A DNA stretch of 64,000 nucleotides from Diphasiastrum complanatum. Taxonomy: Eukaryota; Streptophyta; Lycopodiopsida; Lycopodiales; Lycopodiaceae. Shown piece by piece: positions 13,132-22,743 of this stretch (positions within the stretch are counted from its first letter, which is position 1; the number at the start of each line of letters is the position of its first letter). The stretch is from contig CM055096.1 in the NCBI GenBank assembly GCA_029204225.1, positions 30,516,557 to 30,580,556 of the forward strand, in the 5' to 3' direction. The translations under genes and the position numbers were made by a program. The notes under the pieces are model-generated. The model did not search any database, was not told where the DNA came from, and worked only from the letters and a program-made list of their open reading frames with translations.

Positions 13132-14418
13132 TGTTGCGCCGGCGCCTCAAAGGGCGCCGGGACTTGAGCGGTTTTCCCAACACGCGCTTAAGTCTAACAT
13201 TCATCCATCATGCACTTACGTAAAAGCCAACTCAGAATCGTAACAAGCTTAACCATTCAGACTTAAGAAAACTGGAATCCCAACCAACCCGAAAGCCAAC
13301 TCAGAATCCGTCCCCAAAAGGTAACCAAAGGCAAAGACAAGCGCCCCCAGGCGGCCCTTGAAAATCTGGAGGAGCGATTACTGAGCAGGCCCGTTCGTAC
13401 TCATAACCGCATCAGGTCTCCAAGGTGAACAGCCTCTAGTCGATAGAACAATGTAGGTAAGGGAAGTCGGCAAAACGGATCCGTAACTTCGGGAAAAGGA
13501 TTGGCTCTGAGGGCTGGGCCTAGGGGTCTGCGGCTTGACTCCGCAGGCTGTCGGCAGTCTGCCCGAGCTGCTTTCGTGGCGAGGGTGGACCGCCGCGTGC
13601 CGACCGGGCGACGGGCGTAGAACGTCTCCCCTTCCCGGGGGGACTCTCCCTAGGCAGTGAACAGCCGACTCAGAACTGGTACGGACAAGGGGAATCCGAC
13701 TGTTTAAGCCACACATGAAACCCAAGGCATAGTGGTCGCCAAACTGACCAATTGGCATAGCGGCAAGCCCCATGTCGATGACAGGGACCCTTAGGCGCCA
13801 ACGACGCAAAAAGGTTGTAGTAAGGGTCCTTCCACTTGGACCAGTCCCGGAGGCGAAACCGAAATGGTAATCATCCCCAAGGATCAACTTTATTAGATTT
13901 GGAAGAGGTTACATTCATACATAGACTGACCGGTCTCGGGGCCACCAACACGTGCTGGGCATTGTGCCTGGCTCGTGCTGGTAGAGGGAGCTGAGACCTG
14001 GCGACTGGATTCCTGGCGCTGGTTGAGCTGCCCAAGTTTCTGTCTACCGGACTCCCCCTATAGTTCTGTTGTGATTCGGCGCACCCCCTCTGGTTTGAAA
14101 CATAGTGCTTTCTGGTAAAGCACGCTTTTTAGGACTTAGTTTTTATTTTGCTGATTAAGCCTGGCAAGCCTGGCAGAATCAGTCTGGCTCCCGGACATGG
14201 GTCCCGGGAGCCATCCCGGCGGCCGAATCAACCTGCTTTCCTGACTAGGCCATGACTCGAGCTCCAGAGCTAGCTCATGACTTTGTGACTACTTGACTGG
14301 CTCACCACAGGTCGGAGGCTCAGTCCTTGACATTCTAACTTGCTCTGGGACCTTAGGGAGTGTCACCCCTTTGAGTCTTACAGGGCACGCTGGGTGCACC
14401 CAAGTCAGCTGTACAACA
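13132..14418 (-). repeat. 3' LTR of family A element, enlarged by an rDNA insert
   Basis: On the minus strand it starts TGTTGTACAGC and ends GGCGCAACA, 1287 bp. Without the 363-bp insert at 13343-13705 it is 924 bp, close to the 909 bp of the copy at 32464-33372. It contains a perfect hairpin at 14105-14123 (GTGCTTT, 5-base loop, AAAGCAC) that is conserved in the other copies, and an AATAAA word (minus strand) near 13890. Confidence 0.9.
13343..13705 (+). rRNA. Partial 25S (28S) rRNA gene fragment inserted in an LTR
   Basis: The plus strand matches plant 25S rRNA over about 363 bases. Recognisable conserved blocks are GGCGGCCCTTGAAAATC (13351-), TCGTACTCATAACCGCATC, TCTCCAAGGTGAACAGCCTC, GGGAAGTCGGCAAA, CCGTAACTTCGGGAAAAGG and AACAGCCGACTCAGAACTGG, ending CCGACTGTTT. 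The order and spacing are those of the large-subunit gene; the identification rests on remembered conserved sequence. It is not a functional rRNA gene: only about a tenth of 25S is present and it lies antisense to the LTR. Removing it together with one AAGC restores an uninterrupted LTR, so AAGC (13339-13342 and 13706-13709) looks like a short target duplication or junction microhomology. Confidence 0.88.
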
Positions 14419-14785
14419 TCCTGCCCTCGTTTGAGAAAGCTGATGTCCTCATCAGGGCCAAACTAGAACCTAAGACTCATGGCACGGGCTTAATTCACCG
14501 GCCAGACTTTAGTCACATATACAAGGGCACGGGCTTGATTCACCGGCCAAAGGAAACCAACTGTAAAGCAGAGTAATGATATTGTGTTTTACACCCAGCA
14601 CAGGAAAAGTGTGGATCTAGTTCACTTACGTAAAACCTGTGTGAAGCTGCTGCACTTAGACATCAAACTGAAGCTCACTCCTCAATGAGAAATGTGGCTT
14701 ACTTTATTAGCATGAAAGAAAAAGGTACTCACGGCTCCCTTAAGCCTCAGATATGTCGTTGTCGTCGCACATCTGGATGAGTCCC

Positions 14786-16999
14786 CTAGGACTCTAGATA
14801 TTTCGTTTGGTCGTCTAGGTTGAGCTCCTTGAGCTCTGCATCGGCACTTAGATTCACCTTTGACGTAGAAACTGCAGGCAATGTTGGCTCCATTTGACCT
14901 CGCGTCAGCTGGTTTGTCACTGTTGGATGTCTTTCATTAAAAAGGTGAGTTTTCGCTTGGTCACACAAGGTGAGCTCCTTGAGCTCTGCATCGGCACTTG
15001 AATTCACCTTTGATGTAGAGACTATAGGCAATTTTGGCTCCATTTGTTCCCGTGTCAGCTGGTCTGTCACTGTTGGTTGTCCTTCGTTAAATAGGTGAAT
15101 GAGATTGGGAGGAATGGTTGGCTTAGGTTCATTTGTGTCGTTCTTTTCTAGTTGGTCCCCTAGCACAGCTCTGACGACACAAGGTCTCCTGCCATTATAT
15201 AATAACACAAGGTTAACCCCTTTTGCCAAGAAGGCCACCACATGTTCGTTAAACCAGCTTAATCCCAAAATAGCGTCGAAGGCATCCATCTTCAAGATTG
15301 TGAACGTTAGTCGATTCTTCCAGGCTCCCAGAGAGATTGGTAAGTTGGTTGCCAATCTACAAGTGGTCATTGTACCTTTCGCGGTCTCCACACAAATAGG
15401 AGTCACATTTTCTTCACATTGGATGTCCAATTCTCCTGTCAGTTTTTCTGACAAGTAGTTATGTGACGCCCCCAGGTCTACCATGAAGTAAATGATCCTG
15501 CCTTGAATACAGCCTTTCAGGTACAATAACTTGGATCCTCTCGCAGGAGTCGCCATAAGATGTTCACGATAAGCCGCAAGTGCCCCTATCTGTTGCAAGG
15601 CATTCAGGTCAGACTCCGTCAAATCCGTTTCTGGGTCCTCTTCATCATCTTGTTCACCATCTTCTTGATCAAATGCCTCTCTCTCCATCCTATCAAATCC
15701 TTCAATGGCAGCCATGATTTGCTTATTCAATGGTTTGGGGCATGATCTCCAAGAGTGACCTTGCTGATGACAGTTGAAGCAACGCATGGAACTGCCCACT
15801 GTTGGTGAGCTGTTGTTGTGACTAGTTGAAGGTCCAACATTGTTTCTTCTCTGGAACATGTTCCCTCCATTGTTGCCTTGGTTGCCAAACCCTGTTTTTG
15901 TTGGGAATTTATTCACGTTACTCGAGGCTTGGTTGCCATTTGGAGCTGAGTCCCCCCTTGAAAAGAAGCTCGGACTCGGTCTGGATCCACTAAATACTCT
16001 TGTTGAGGTTGCGGGAGCAGCTGGTGCCAATGTGCTCTCATAATCACAAACCATTTCAGCAGCTCGAATAGTTGAATTGAAATCATGGGGCATGTAGCTG
16101 TCTATCGCACGTCGGGTCCAGGATTGCATTCCAGACAATAGGTATTGAGTTTTGTCTGCCTCGGACATATCTTCAATAACCCATACACTCTGTCTGAATC
16201 TATTGAGGTACTCTCGCAATGACCCTTTCTGTTTGAGCCCCGATAATTCTGTCCTCAATCTCATGTGTGAATCCTTCGGTATGAACTCCTCTCGTAACGC
16301 GGCTTTGAATGCGTCCCATGTTTGAAAATGCATTCCTGCCATCCGGTACCAATTTGTAGTGTAGCCCTCAAAATATGCTAATGCCAAGTCAGTTCTTTCT
16401 TCCTCAGGAGTGTTCATTAGACGGAAGTAATGGTCCATGTGAAACAACCAATCTTCCACAACTCGAATGTCACGCTCTCCTTTGAAAGTAGGTGGTGCTT
16501 TCACTTTGGCAGTCTTTCTTGGGCCCTCCGTGGTTCGCGCTCGTGGTTCTCTTGGTATCTGTGGAGGAGGCGCCACTGCATTCTCCCTAGTTGCTTCCAA
16601 CTCTTCAAACCTGGCTTCGAGCTGTGTTAGCCCGTCTCTCATTTCTCTAGCAAGGTTAATTTGGGTAAGATTCATGGCTCGCAAGGATGTTTGCCATTCT
16701 TTCCTTTCGGTTTCTCTATCCTTCTTCACCTCGCTAAGCATAGCCGTCATTGCGCTTGATAAGTATTGCCGCATCTTCACTTCAAAGAGGTCCTGTTGTG
16801 CCTCTGGCAAGGGTTCATCTCTTGGTGTAGGTTCAGAAGGGCCACCCATCTCTTCATGGAGGGGCGCCACTGTGGAGTGCATACGCTCTTTCTTTCTCGA
16901 CTTGGACCTGGTGCCATCTCGATGCATGCGAGAGCTGTATTCTCGAGTCAGCTCTTCTCCGTCCGTCAGTGCTCGTAACTCTTCAAGATGGTCCTCCAT
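14786..16999 (-). CDS. Ty3/gypsy gag-protease polyprotein, 737 aa, family A
   Basis: Intact ORF from the ATG at 16999. The N-terminal about 130 residues are charged with helical character. The retrotransposon gag capsid domain spans about residues 170-320 (VEDWLFHMDHYFRL, LALAYFEGYTTNWY, LNRFRQSVWVIEDM). The zinc knuckle CFNCHQQGHSWRSC is at 407-420 and an acidic linker at about 445-465. The pepsin-like retroviral protease begins near 495: its active-site motif is FMVDLGASH at about 505-513, where families normally have D-S/T-G, so Leu replaces the hydroxyl residue. ILGLSWF follows near 577. The C-terminus is a tandem duplication of about 50 residues (635-684 and 685-733, starting HLFNE) and then stops, where reverse transcriptase would follow. 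The product could supply virus-like particles but not cDNA synthesis; the altered protease motif may impair processing. Confidence 0.92.
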   Translation of the reverse strand: MEDHLEELRALTDGEELTREYSSRMHRDGTRSKSRKKERMHSTVAPLHEEMGGPSEPTPRDEPLPEAQQDLFEVKMRQYLSSAMTAMLSEVKKDRETERKEWQTSLRAMNLTQINLAREMRDGLTQLEARFEELEATRENAVAPPPQIPREPRARTTEGPRKTAKVKAPPTFKGERDIRVVEDWLFHMDHYFRLMNTPEEERTDLALAYFEGYTTNWYRMAGMHFQTWDAFKAALREEFIPKDSHMRLRTELSGLKQKGSLREYLNRFRQSVWVIEDMSEADKTQYLLSGMQSWTRRAIDSYMPHDFNSTIRAAEMVCDYESTLAPAAPATSTRVFSGSRPSPSFFSRGDSAPNGNQASSNVNKFPTKTGFGNQGNNGGNMFQRRNNVGPSTSHNNSSPTVGSSMRCFNCHQQGHSWRSCPKPLNKQIMAAIEGFDRMEREAFDQEDGEQDDEEDPETDLTESDLNALQQIGALAAYREHLMATPARGSKLLYLKGCIQGRIIYFMVDLGASHNYLSEKLTGELDIQCEENVTPICVETAKGTMTTCRLATNLPISLGAWKNRLTFTILKMDAFDAILGLSWFNEHVVAFLAKGVNLVLLYNGRRPCVVRAVLGDQLEKNDTNEPKPTIPPNLIHLFNEGQPTVTDQLTREQMEPKLPIVSTSKVNSSADAELKELTLCDQAKTHLFNERHPTVTNQLTRGQMEPTLPAVSTSKVNLSADAELKELNLDDQTKYLES

Positions 17000-17182
17000 T
17001 ATAGTCAGAGGTGTATTTCCAACAGATTATCGCCTCAATCCTTTTTATATTTGAAGCTCTCCCTTCTGTCAGCCGGGCCCCACAGCTCTCTTTTCTTCTT
17101 TATTAAATCAGCTTCAATGAAAATATCCCTTCCTCAAACTTAGCACGCCCACATCACCTGAGAGCCAAGTAGGAACCAGGTC

Positions 17183-17674
17183 TGACCGGTCTCGGGGCCA
17201 CCAACACGTGCTGGGCATTGTGCCTGGCTCGTGCTGGTAGAGGGAGCTGAGACCTGGCGACTGGATTCCTGGCGCTGGTTGAGCTGCCCAAGTTTCTGTC
17301 TGCCGGACTCCCCCTATAGTTCTGCTGTGATTCGGCGCACCCCCTCTGGTTTGAAACATAGTGCTTTCTGGTAAAGCACGCTTTTTAGGACTTAGTTTTT
17401 ATTTTGCTGATTAAGCCTGGCAAGCCTGGCAGAATCAGTCTGGCTCCCGGACATGGGTCCCGGGAGCCGTCCCGGCGGCCGAATCAACCTGCTTTCCTGA
17501 CTAGGCCATGACTCGAGCTCCAGAGCTAGCTCATGACTTTGTGACTACTTGACTGGCTCACCACAGGTCGGAGGCTCAGTCCTTGACATTCTAACTTGCT
17601 CTGGGACCTTAGGGAGTGTCACCCCTTTGAGTCTTACAGGGCACGCTGGGTGCACCCAAGTCAGCTTTACAACA
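17183..17674 (-). repeat. 5' LTR of family A element, truncated
   Basis: Matches the first (U3) 490 bp of the 3' LTR from TGTTGTAAAGC (17674, minus strand) to the word CCGGTCAG (17183), then diverges abruptly. The missing part corresponds to 13132-13927 of the 3' LTR apart from the rDNA insert. Loss of this part and of the primer site marks the element as defective. Confidence 0.8.
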
Positions 17675-17708
17675 GTAAAGCTTGTAAAGGTAACTTTACA
17701 ACATGATG

Positions 17709-18340
17709 CCTTTAACACGTGGCAGTTACCTAAGCGTTTTGCTCTAATCCATGGTGACTGCAAGAGATGGGGTTGCTACCATACACCCCACTCTTATGGA
17801 CATTCCCATGCAATTCTCATTAATATTCCATGAACCAATTGATTAATTACAAATTTAAATGACCAATTTAGTAAATAAGCAATATCTTATAATAACAAAA
17901 TTTTTGGATATTTTGCTAAAATTTTAATACCCAGCTGGCTAAAAATAGAAAAACCAAGCCAATATAGAAACAAGAGGAAACGAGAGGAAACGGCCTACAG
18001 GAAACAGATTCCAAAAGGGAGAAAACTTTGATCAATGGTCAAAGGACCTAGAACCGCCTATTTGGAGGAGTAAAGTTTGAATGGCTGGCTCCACAATCCG
18101 TGCCATGTGGATGGTTTCATTGCCGGCGGCCAATTGACTGCTTCACTCCACGTGAAAGGGCATTGAAGGGCATTGCAGTTCTGGCACTGCCTTTCAAAAT
18201 GAGTGCCATTAATTTCTTATTTACCTGGCAAACATTTCATTTCATGAGAAGCGCTTTATATTTCATGAAGCGCGCACACGTCAAAAGGATAGTACCTAAT
18301 ACTCGAGTATGGTCTATCACGCAAGAAGCACGGTCAAGGT
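17709..18340. other. No recognisable gene
   Basis: Spacer after the nested LTRs; only short frames without motifs. Confidence 0.35.
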
Positions 18341-18720
18341 TCAAAGGTGGACCGTGGTATAATGGTAGGCCCTCGTACTCGGAGCTCGTGGGTCGCACCA
18401 GCGCGCCGCGCCGCCGCCATAGTGCACACGTAGCTTTCTAGGCGCACGTAGGCCGGCCGCCGGCGCTCAACTTGTCCGTCTCCATCTACTGCGCCTACAC
18501 GGCACTTTCATGCTCCAGTCCAGCGGCCGGGCCAGGCCAGGCCAGGCCAGCTATTAAATAACTCGCCGCTGCCTTCGCGGCGGACCGAACGGCGAACGGG
18601 ACTCGGGAGAGTGAGAGTCTACCTAGTACCTAGTCGGTGGAGTCAGCTGCGACTCGGCTGCAGAGCTGACAGGAATTCGTGGGTTAGCAAACCCCCTGTC
18701 AGCGGGACCAGTGACAACAA
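18341..18720 (+). promoter_or_regulatory. GC-rich promoter-like block with TATA word and hairpins
   Basis: A GC-rich island in AT-rich surroundings, with a GGCCA pentamer repeat (about 18533-18552) followed by the TATA-like word TATTAAATAA (18552-18561). Downstream are a GCCGC...GCGGC hairpin near 18566-18584 and two mutually exclusive inverted repeats (18642-18670 and 18665-18703). Near the upstream edge (18353-18366) is TGGTATAATGGTAG, identical to a tRNA-Gly-like A box, but there is no convincing B box. No coding region follows. It could be an orphan promoter, a non-coding RNA gene or part of a repeat. Confidence 0.35.
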
Positions 18721-19765
18721 CTGTAAGGGCGTGCTAAAGTCGTTCCTGCCAGCATAGCCTCCTCCTGGGGCCTGGAGTCACCTGGACCCTCCCTGGTCCC
18801 TGGTGATTCCAGAAATTGGCGAGAGTCGCGTCGCGAGCATACAGGCTAAAAAGGGCTAAACCTGAGGGTGGGTGAGGGGGCCCTGGACCCTCGTTGGCAA
18901 TTGCCTCTTTGTTTGGCCTTTTGGTACAGTGGCGACCCTTGGGTGAGCCGCGTGCCATTGCGATGTGCACAGCCCAGTGCTTGAGAAATCCTTTTGTAGT
19001 TATTTTCAAAAATCTTGCATTTGTTAAAACTTTTAGAGTTGTTGAAGAATATTATTCATGAAAGGGTTCTCATGCTTGTATCAGCTTTTGAGAAAACATG
19101 TCTATTATATTCCTATACTTTGGCAATTTTCTTGAGCATGGCCCATGCCACACTAAGTGAAATGCAGAGCGATGACAAGGAAAGAGCACATATATTTGAA
19201 ACTTTCAAATGACTTCTAGTACTAAAGATGTGGGGAGATTTCTAGATTGCCTTGCAAAAGACAGACCCCCAACACTTTGTGTTTAAGTTTTTCATTGGAG
19301 TTTCTCCAAAACAATTTACATTAAAGCCACATTGCTAAGGATTTTATTACAATAACTTAATCCTTTAAACGTAAGTTGTTATTAGAATAAAATTTCATGT
19401 CCCTCTTTTTTTCCTGCATGCATGCCCGTCCTATAGATGCACCTTTTTATGCAAGTCATAATTAGAAAAAAAAATTGATTTCCTCTCTTTTTCTTGCATG
19501 CATCCTTGGGCTCTCAACATGCATGATGCACCACCATCGTTACCAATAACAATAATTAAATAAACATTATGTATTTGCATTCAATCATTTCATTTATGTT
19601 TTTCTTTTATTGGTGTCATATCTCTATTCATGCACATTTTGAATCACAATTCAATCTCTTGAGGTAAGAAGAGGAAATGCCAACTATTTTGCCATAGTTC
19701 CAAGACAATTAGAATTTGGAAATAGCTAATTCTTGCATTCAATCTTAAACAATCACATGTTTTAT
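18721..19765. other. No recognisable gene
   Basis: Moderately GC-rich until about 18960, then AT-rich. Short frames only. Confidence 0.3.
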
Positions 19766-22269
19766 TCAAGAAATTTGTGGCAATGTTTTTGTGGTATACC
19801 ACAACAAAAATTTTCTGTAGAAGTAATATGGAGTGGGTTTTTGAAAATGGTATATAAATGAAGTGATTTCTTGAAAATGATATATAAATGTATTCTTAAA
19901 TACTTTATTAACAAAATTTGTTGTTTTAACCAACTTATAACAATTTTTTGTTTTTTTGACCATCTTTACTAAAAAGTTTTGTTGTTCAAACCAAGCAAAA
20001 CTCACTTTTAAAAAATATGATATTGGATGCAAATTTTAGATGTCTGTATGAGTTAGCCTAATCTTGGTTTGTACGCTAAGATCTGTTGTAGGCTGATTGG
20101 TAGAAGAAATTTTGTTAATAAGAGTTAGATGGTTGGAAAACTTGTGATGTGGAGTTATTCACTTCAAAGATTTCCCAGAGATGTTATTTACTCATGAGAA
20201 ATAGAGTTCTTTGGTAGCTGAGTTGCAAAATTCTCAGTGAATTATGTGAGTAACATATGCAGATTGTGGATATCTGTCAGTTTATAGCCTATGTTTACGT
20301 ATAGGAACATAGTTGGATAAGTTGCTTATGTACATCTTAATCTTGTGAATCTACTATGTGTTTCCTATGTACTGAGTTTATATCGTATACTTAAACTAGT
20401 CAGAGTACATAGACATATGAACAAGTAATGTGTGGAACAGTTACTTGTAGGTTAATGTCTCTTTTTGTGGAAAGGATAATTCATTAACTTATTTATGGTT
20501 TGGAAGAAGATCTAAATGTGGTGTTATACATGTATAATTGAATTCTGCACCTAGACATTTAAGATTTTTGAATCTTTTACAATTAACTTGAGTAATTGGA
20601 TTACTCCTGATTAGAAGTTAAATGGATAAATAAGCAAATTCATCGGGAACTGTTTACTTTGATCTATATTGCTTATAAGTCACATGATTAGTGAGTCATT
20701 TGGATTCATTTATGAGAACTGTGCATAGAATATAGAAGATTCTTGATATAGAATATTTCTTGAAGGAGAAATATCCTAAGTTATTGACAATATCCCAGTG
20801 AGCTCATATACATATATTGGTTGACAGAGTCTAACTAATGTCAAGGATAGCCACTGAATTCAGTTGGAATTCAGCAGAACTTTATAATCTCTAGATGTGG
20901 TTCTAGGTAATTGTATAAAGTTTATTATTTTTAAAGACAAATGTTATATTGGTCTTTAATCACTTGATTGATTGTAGAATTTGGAACTCATAATCTGGTT
21001 AAGAGTCAAAGTGGAAGAATATTCTTGGAATCCAGTAATTTTCCTTGTGGAAAAGATTTCAGAATGTTTCTTATATTTCCTGAGTGATATGTTGTGCATA
21101 TACTCCAGTATCTCTAAATGATTAAGTATGGGTTTAGAATTCGATAGATTATGATTGACGAATCATAAGATTCTAAATGTTTATGATTGACGGATCATAA
21201 ATTGATACTTAAAGGTCATTAGATGATTATATATAAATATGATGATTCTTAAGATGATGAGTAATTCTTGATCAATCGGTGGAGTTAAAATTTAGATTTG
21301 TTATTTAAACTCTAAATTTGTGTACAAACTTGAGATTGTTTGGATCTCACATGCATTTTCATTAAGTAATTGTTTACTTATGAGAAATTTGCCTACCTTT
21401 TCAGATTGTAGTCAAGGAATGCTTGTGTACAAGCGTCAGTTAATTAGGAGCAGTTAAGTCTATCAAGATTGAATGGTTGCTATTATCTGGTATATGATGC
21501 TAAGGATAAAACACTTATCTCAGGAGAGTATTTTGGGGTACTCAAGACTGAGATGAAGTCATTTTTATCTTGATGGATCTCCTAAGACATTTAGTGGGAT
21601 GAGTTTTGTACCAAGAAGCATTTATGACAGGTCTACAAGTAATTGTGGATAGTCTTGGACTATAATTGTTTTGGATCTTTAACTTTTGAACATTGATTTC
21701 CAATGTAAGGTGAGGACTCACCTAGTGATTCATGTAAATTGAGGTACATGAAGGTGATGTCATTAGATTGGAGAGAATCAAACCCAATAGGGAAATTTAT
21801 CTTTTAGTGTACTTCTAAAAGGTCGATATAGTATTTTAGTGTAGAGACAGATAATTTGAGAATTATCCCATCTCTAAATACTTATTTGATATTGAAGTTA
21901 GACTAAAGATTCATTTTCAGGGTAATTGTGAAAGTTAAATGATTGATTTGTTAGCTTTTAATCTTAATCTTCAAGTTTGGTCGACTGCTCATCCGGTGTA
22001 TCATGTAAATTTAGTTTATATGATGATGACAGTTTGATGTATTGAAGATTTTGCCCATTTGGAAGATTTATCACTCAATGTACCTTTGGACTCTAAATGA
22101 GTACTCAGGATTAGAGACAAACAATTGAGAAGTTGTTATATCTCTATGTGCTTGCTTAGGTTGGTTGGTCAAATTGAGGATAATGATTCATGGGAAGAGT
22201 TAAAAGCATACAAATTGGGTTTTTCCTAGTTACTTGTTCTGAGGACAGAATTGGTTTAAGGGGGGAAGA
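19766..22269 (+). pseudogene. Heavily decayed Ty3/gypsy pol tail
   Basis: AT-rich, stop-filled plus-strand sequence. Only the end is recognisable: an integrase C-terminal HPVYHVN-like segment at about 21985-22010 followed by an RIRDKQLR...SWEEL-like segment (about 22105-22200). Then comes a purine tract GGGGGGAAGAA just before an LTR start at 22270, the normal 3' end of a gypsy element. A second, more decayed copy of the same tail (THLVIHVN...) lies at about 21713-21880. Upstream of 21700 the assignment to the same element is inference. No frame is usable. Confidence 0.5.
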
Positions 22270-22743
22270 ATGTTACGTCCATGTCATGTATAAGGGAATC
22301 AGAATAATTCCTGATGTGGATAGCCGGTCACTCCAGATGTATATGGTTATTGGTCATGCTTCGTCATTCCGGGCTTGGCTTGTAAAGTAATTAGTAATCA
22401 TATGAGGGCCCAGACCTATAATTGGACAAAGGAGCACATGCATAGTGAATGGCTGCCTTAATGCAAGAATAGGAGGTCAATAGCTCAATATAGGTTGCAT
22501 GGGGATCCTAGGGAGAATATTCTCTCTCTCATGAAGAGAATATGTCCATTGGAAACTCACCCATCCTCCTATTGGAAATTCAGTTTCTTGAGCCTGTTTC
22601 TCCTCCTCTCTCCTAGGTTCTTCAGTATGGCTTGGGGGCTAGGTCCAGGAGGAAACTCTAGGAGGGATCTAGGTTTCGATGGGTGGTTTTGCTCCACAGG
22701 TGTCTTTTGGTTGTTTTGCAACAGGATCTAGTCAGATCTTCAT
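22270..22743 (+). repeat. 3' LTR (start) of the decayed gypsy element
   Basis: Begins TGTTACGTCC immediately after a polypurine tract (22258-22269). It runs to the copia fragment at about 22744; its own CA end was not identified. Confidence 0.5.

Larger units (their letters stand above)
13132..17674 (-). mobile_element. Complete but non-autonomous gypsy element, family A (gag-protease only)
   Basis: 4543 bp, inserted into the family B solo LTR with target duplication GTAAA (13127-13131 and 17675-17679). In element order on the minus strand: truncated 5' LTR (17674-17183), short leader, one gag-protease ORF (16999-14786), a purine-rich tract (14430-14419), and the 3' LTR (14418-13132). No reverse transcriptase, RNase H or integrase is present: only 367 bp lie between the ORF end and the 3' LTR. 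The 5' LTR lacks its last roughly 430 bp and the primer site is not visible, so this copy should not be able to transpose by itself now. The exact duplication shows it arrived by integration. Confidence 0.9.
11934..17703 (-). mobile_element. Solo LTR, family B, split by a nested family A element
   Basis: LTR sequence occupies 11934-13131 and 17680-17703 on the minus strand, about 1222 bp once the insert and one copy of its duplication are removed. The outer ends are TGTAGCGC (11934) and TTTACAACA (17703), matching the ends of the complete family B element at 42750-47365. The pair is flanked by TGATG at 11929-11933 and 17704-17708, a perfect 5-bp target duplication. It contains the GGCGCC-rich block at about 13005-13125 and an inverted AATAAA near the poly(A) region. 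No second LTR or internal region remains, so it is a solo LTR. Confidence 0.9.

Noticed and set aside
12943-13204. Gly-Ala-rich and Arg-rich ORFs
   Set aside because: They are readings of the GGCGCC-rich LTR block and run across the A/B LTR junction.
13378-13887. 169-aa minus-strand ORF
   Set aside because: It is antisense to the 25S rDNA insert and runs into LTR sequence on one side, so it is not a gene.
16467-17054. 195-aa plus-strand ORF antisense to gag
   Set aside because: Shadow of the gag-protease frame; no domain and no promoter.
18665-18703. Possible microRNA precursor (TGACAG... with ...CTGTCAGC ends reminiscent of miR156)
   Set aside because: Only the outer 6-9 bases fit, the hairpin is 39 bases with a 7-base bulge, and the mature miR156 body is absent.
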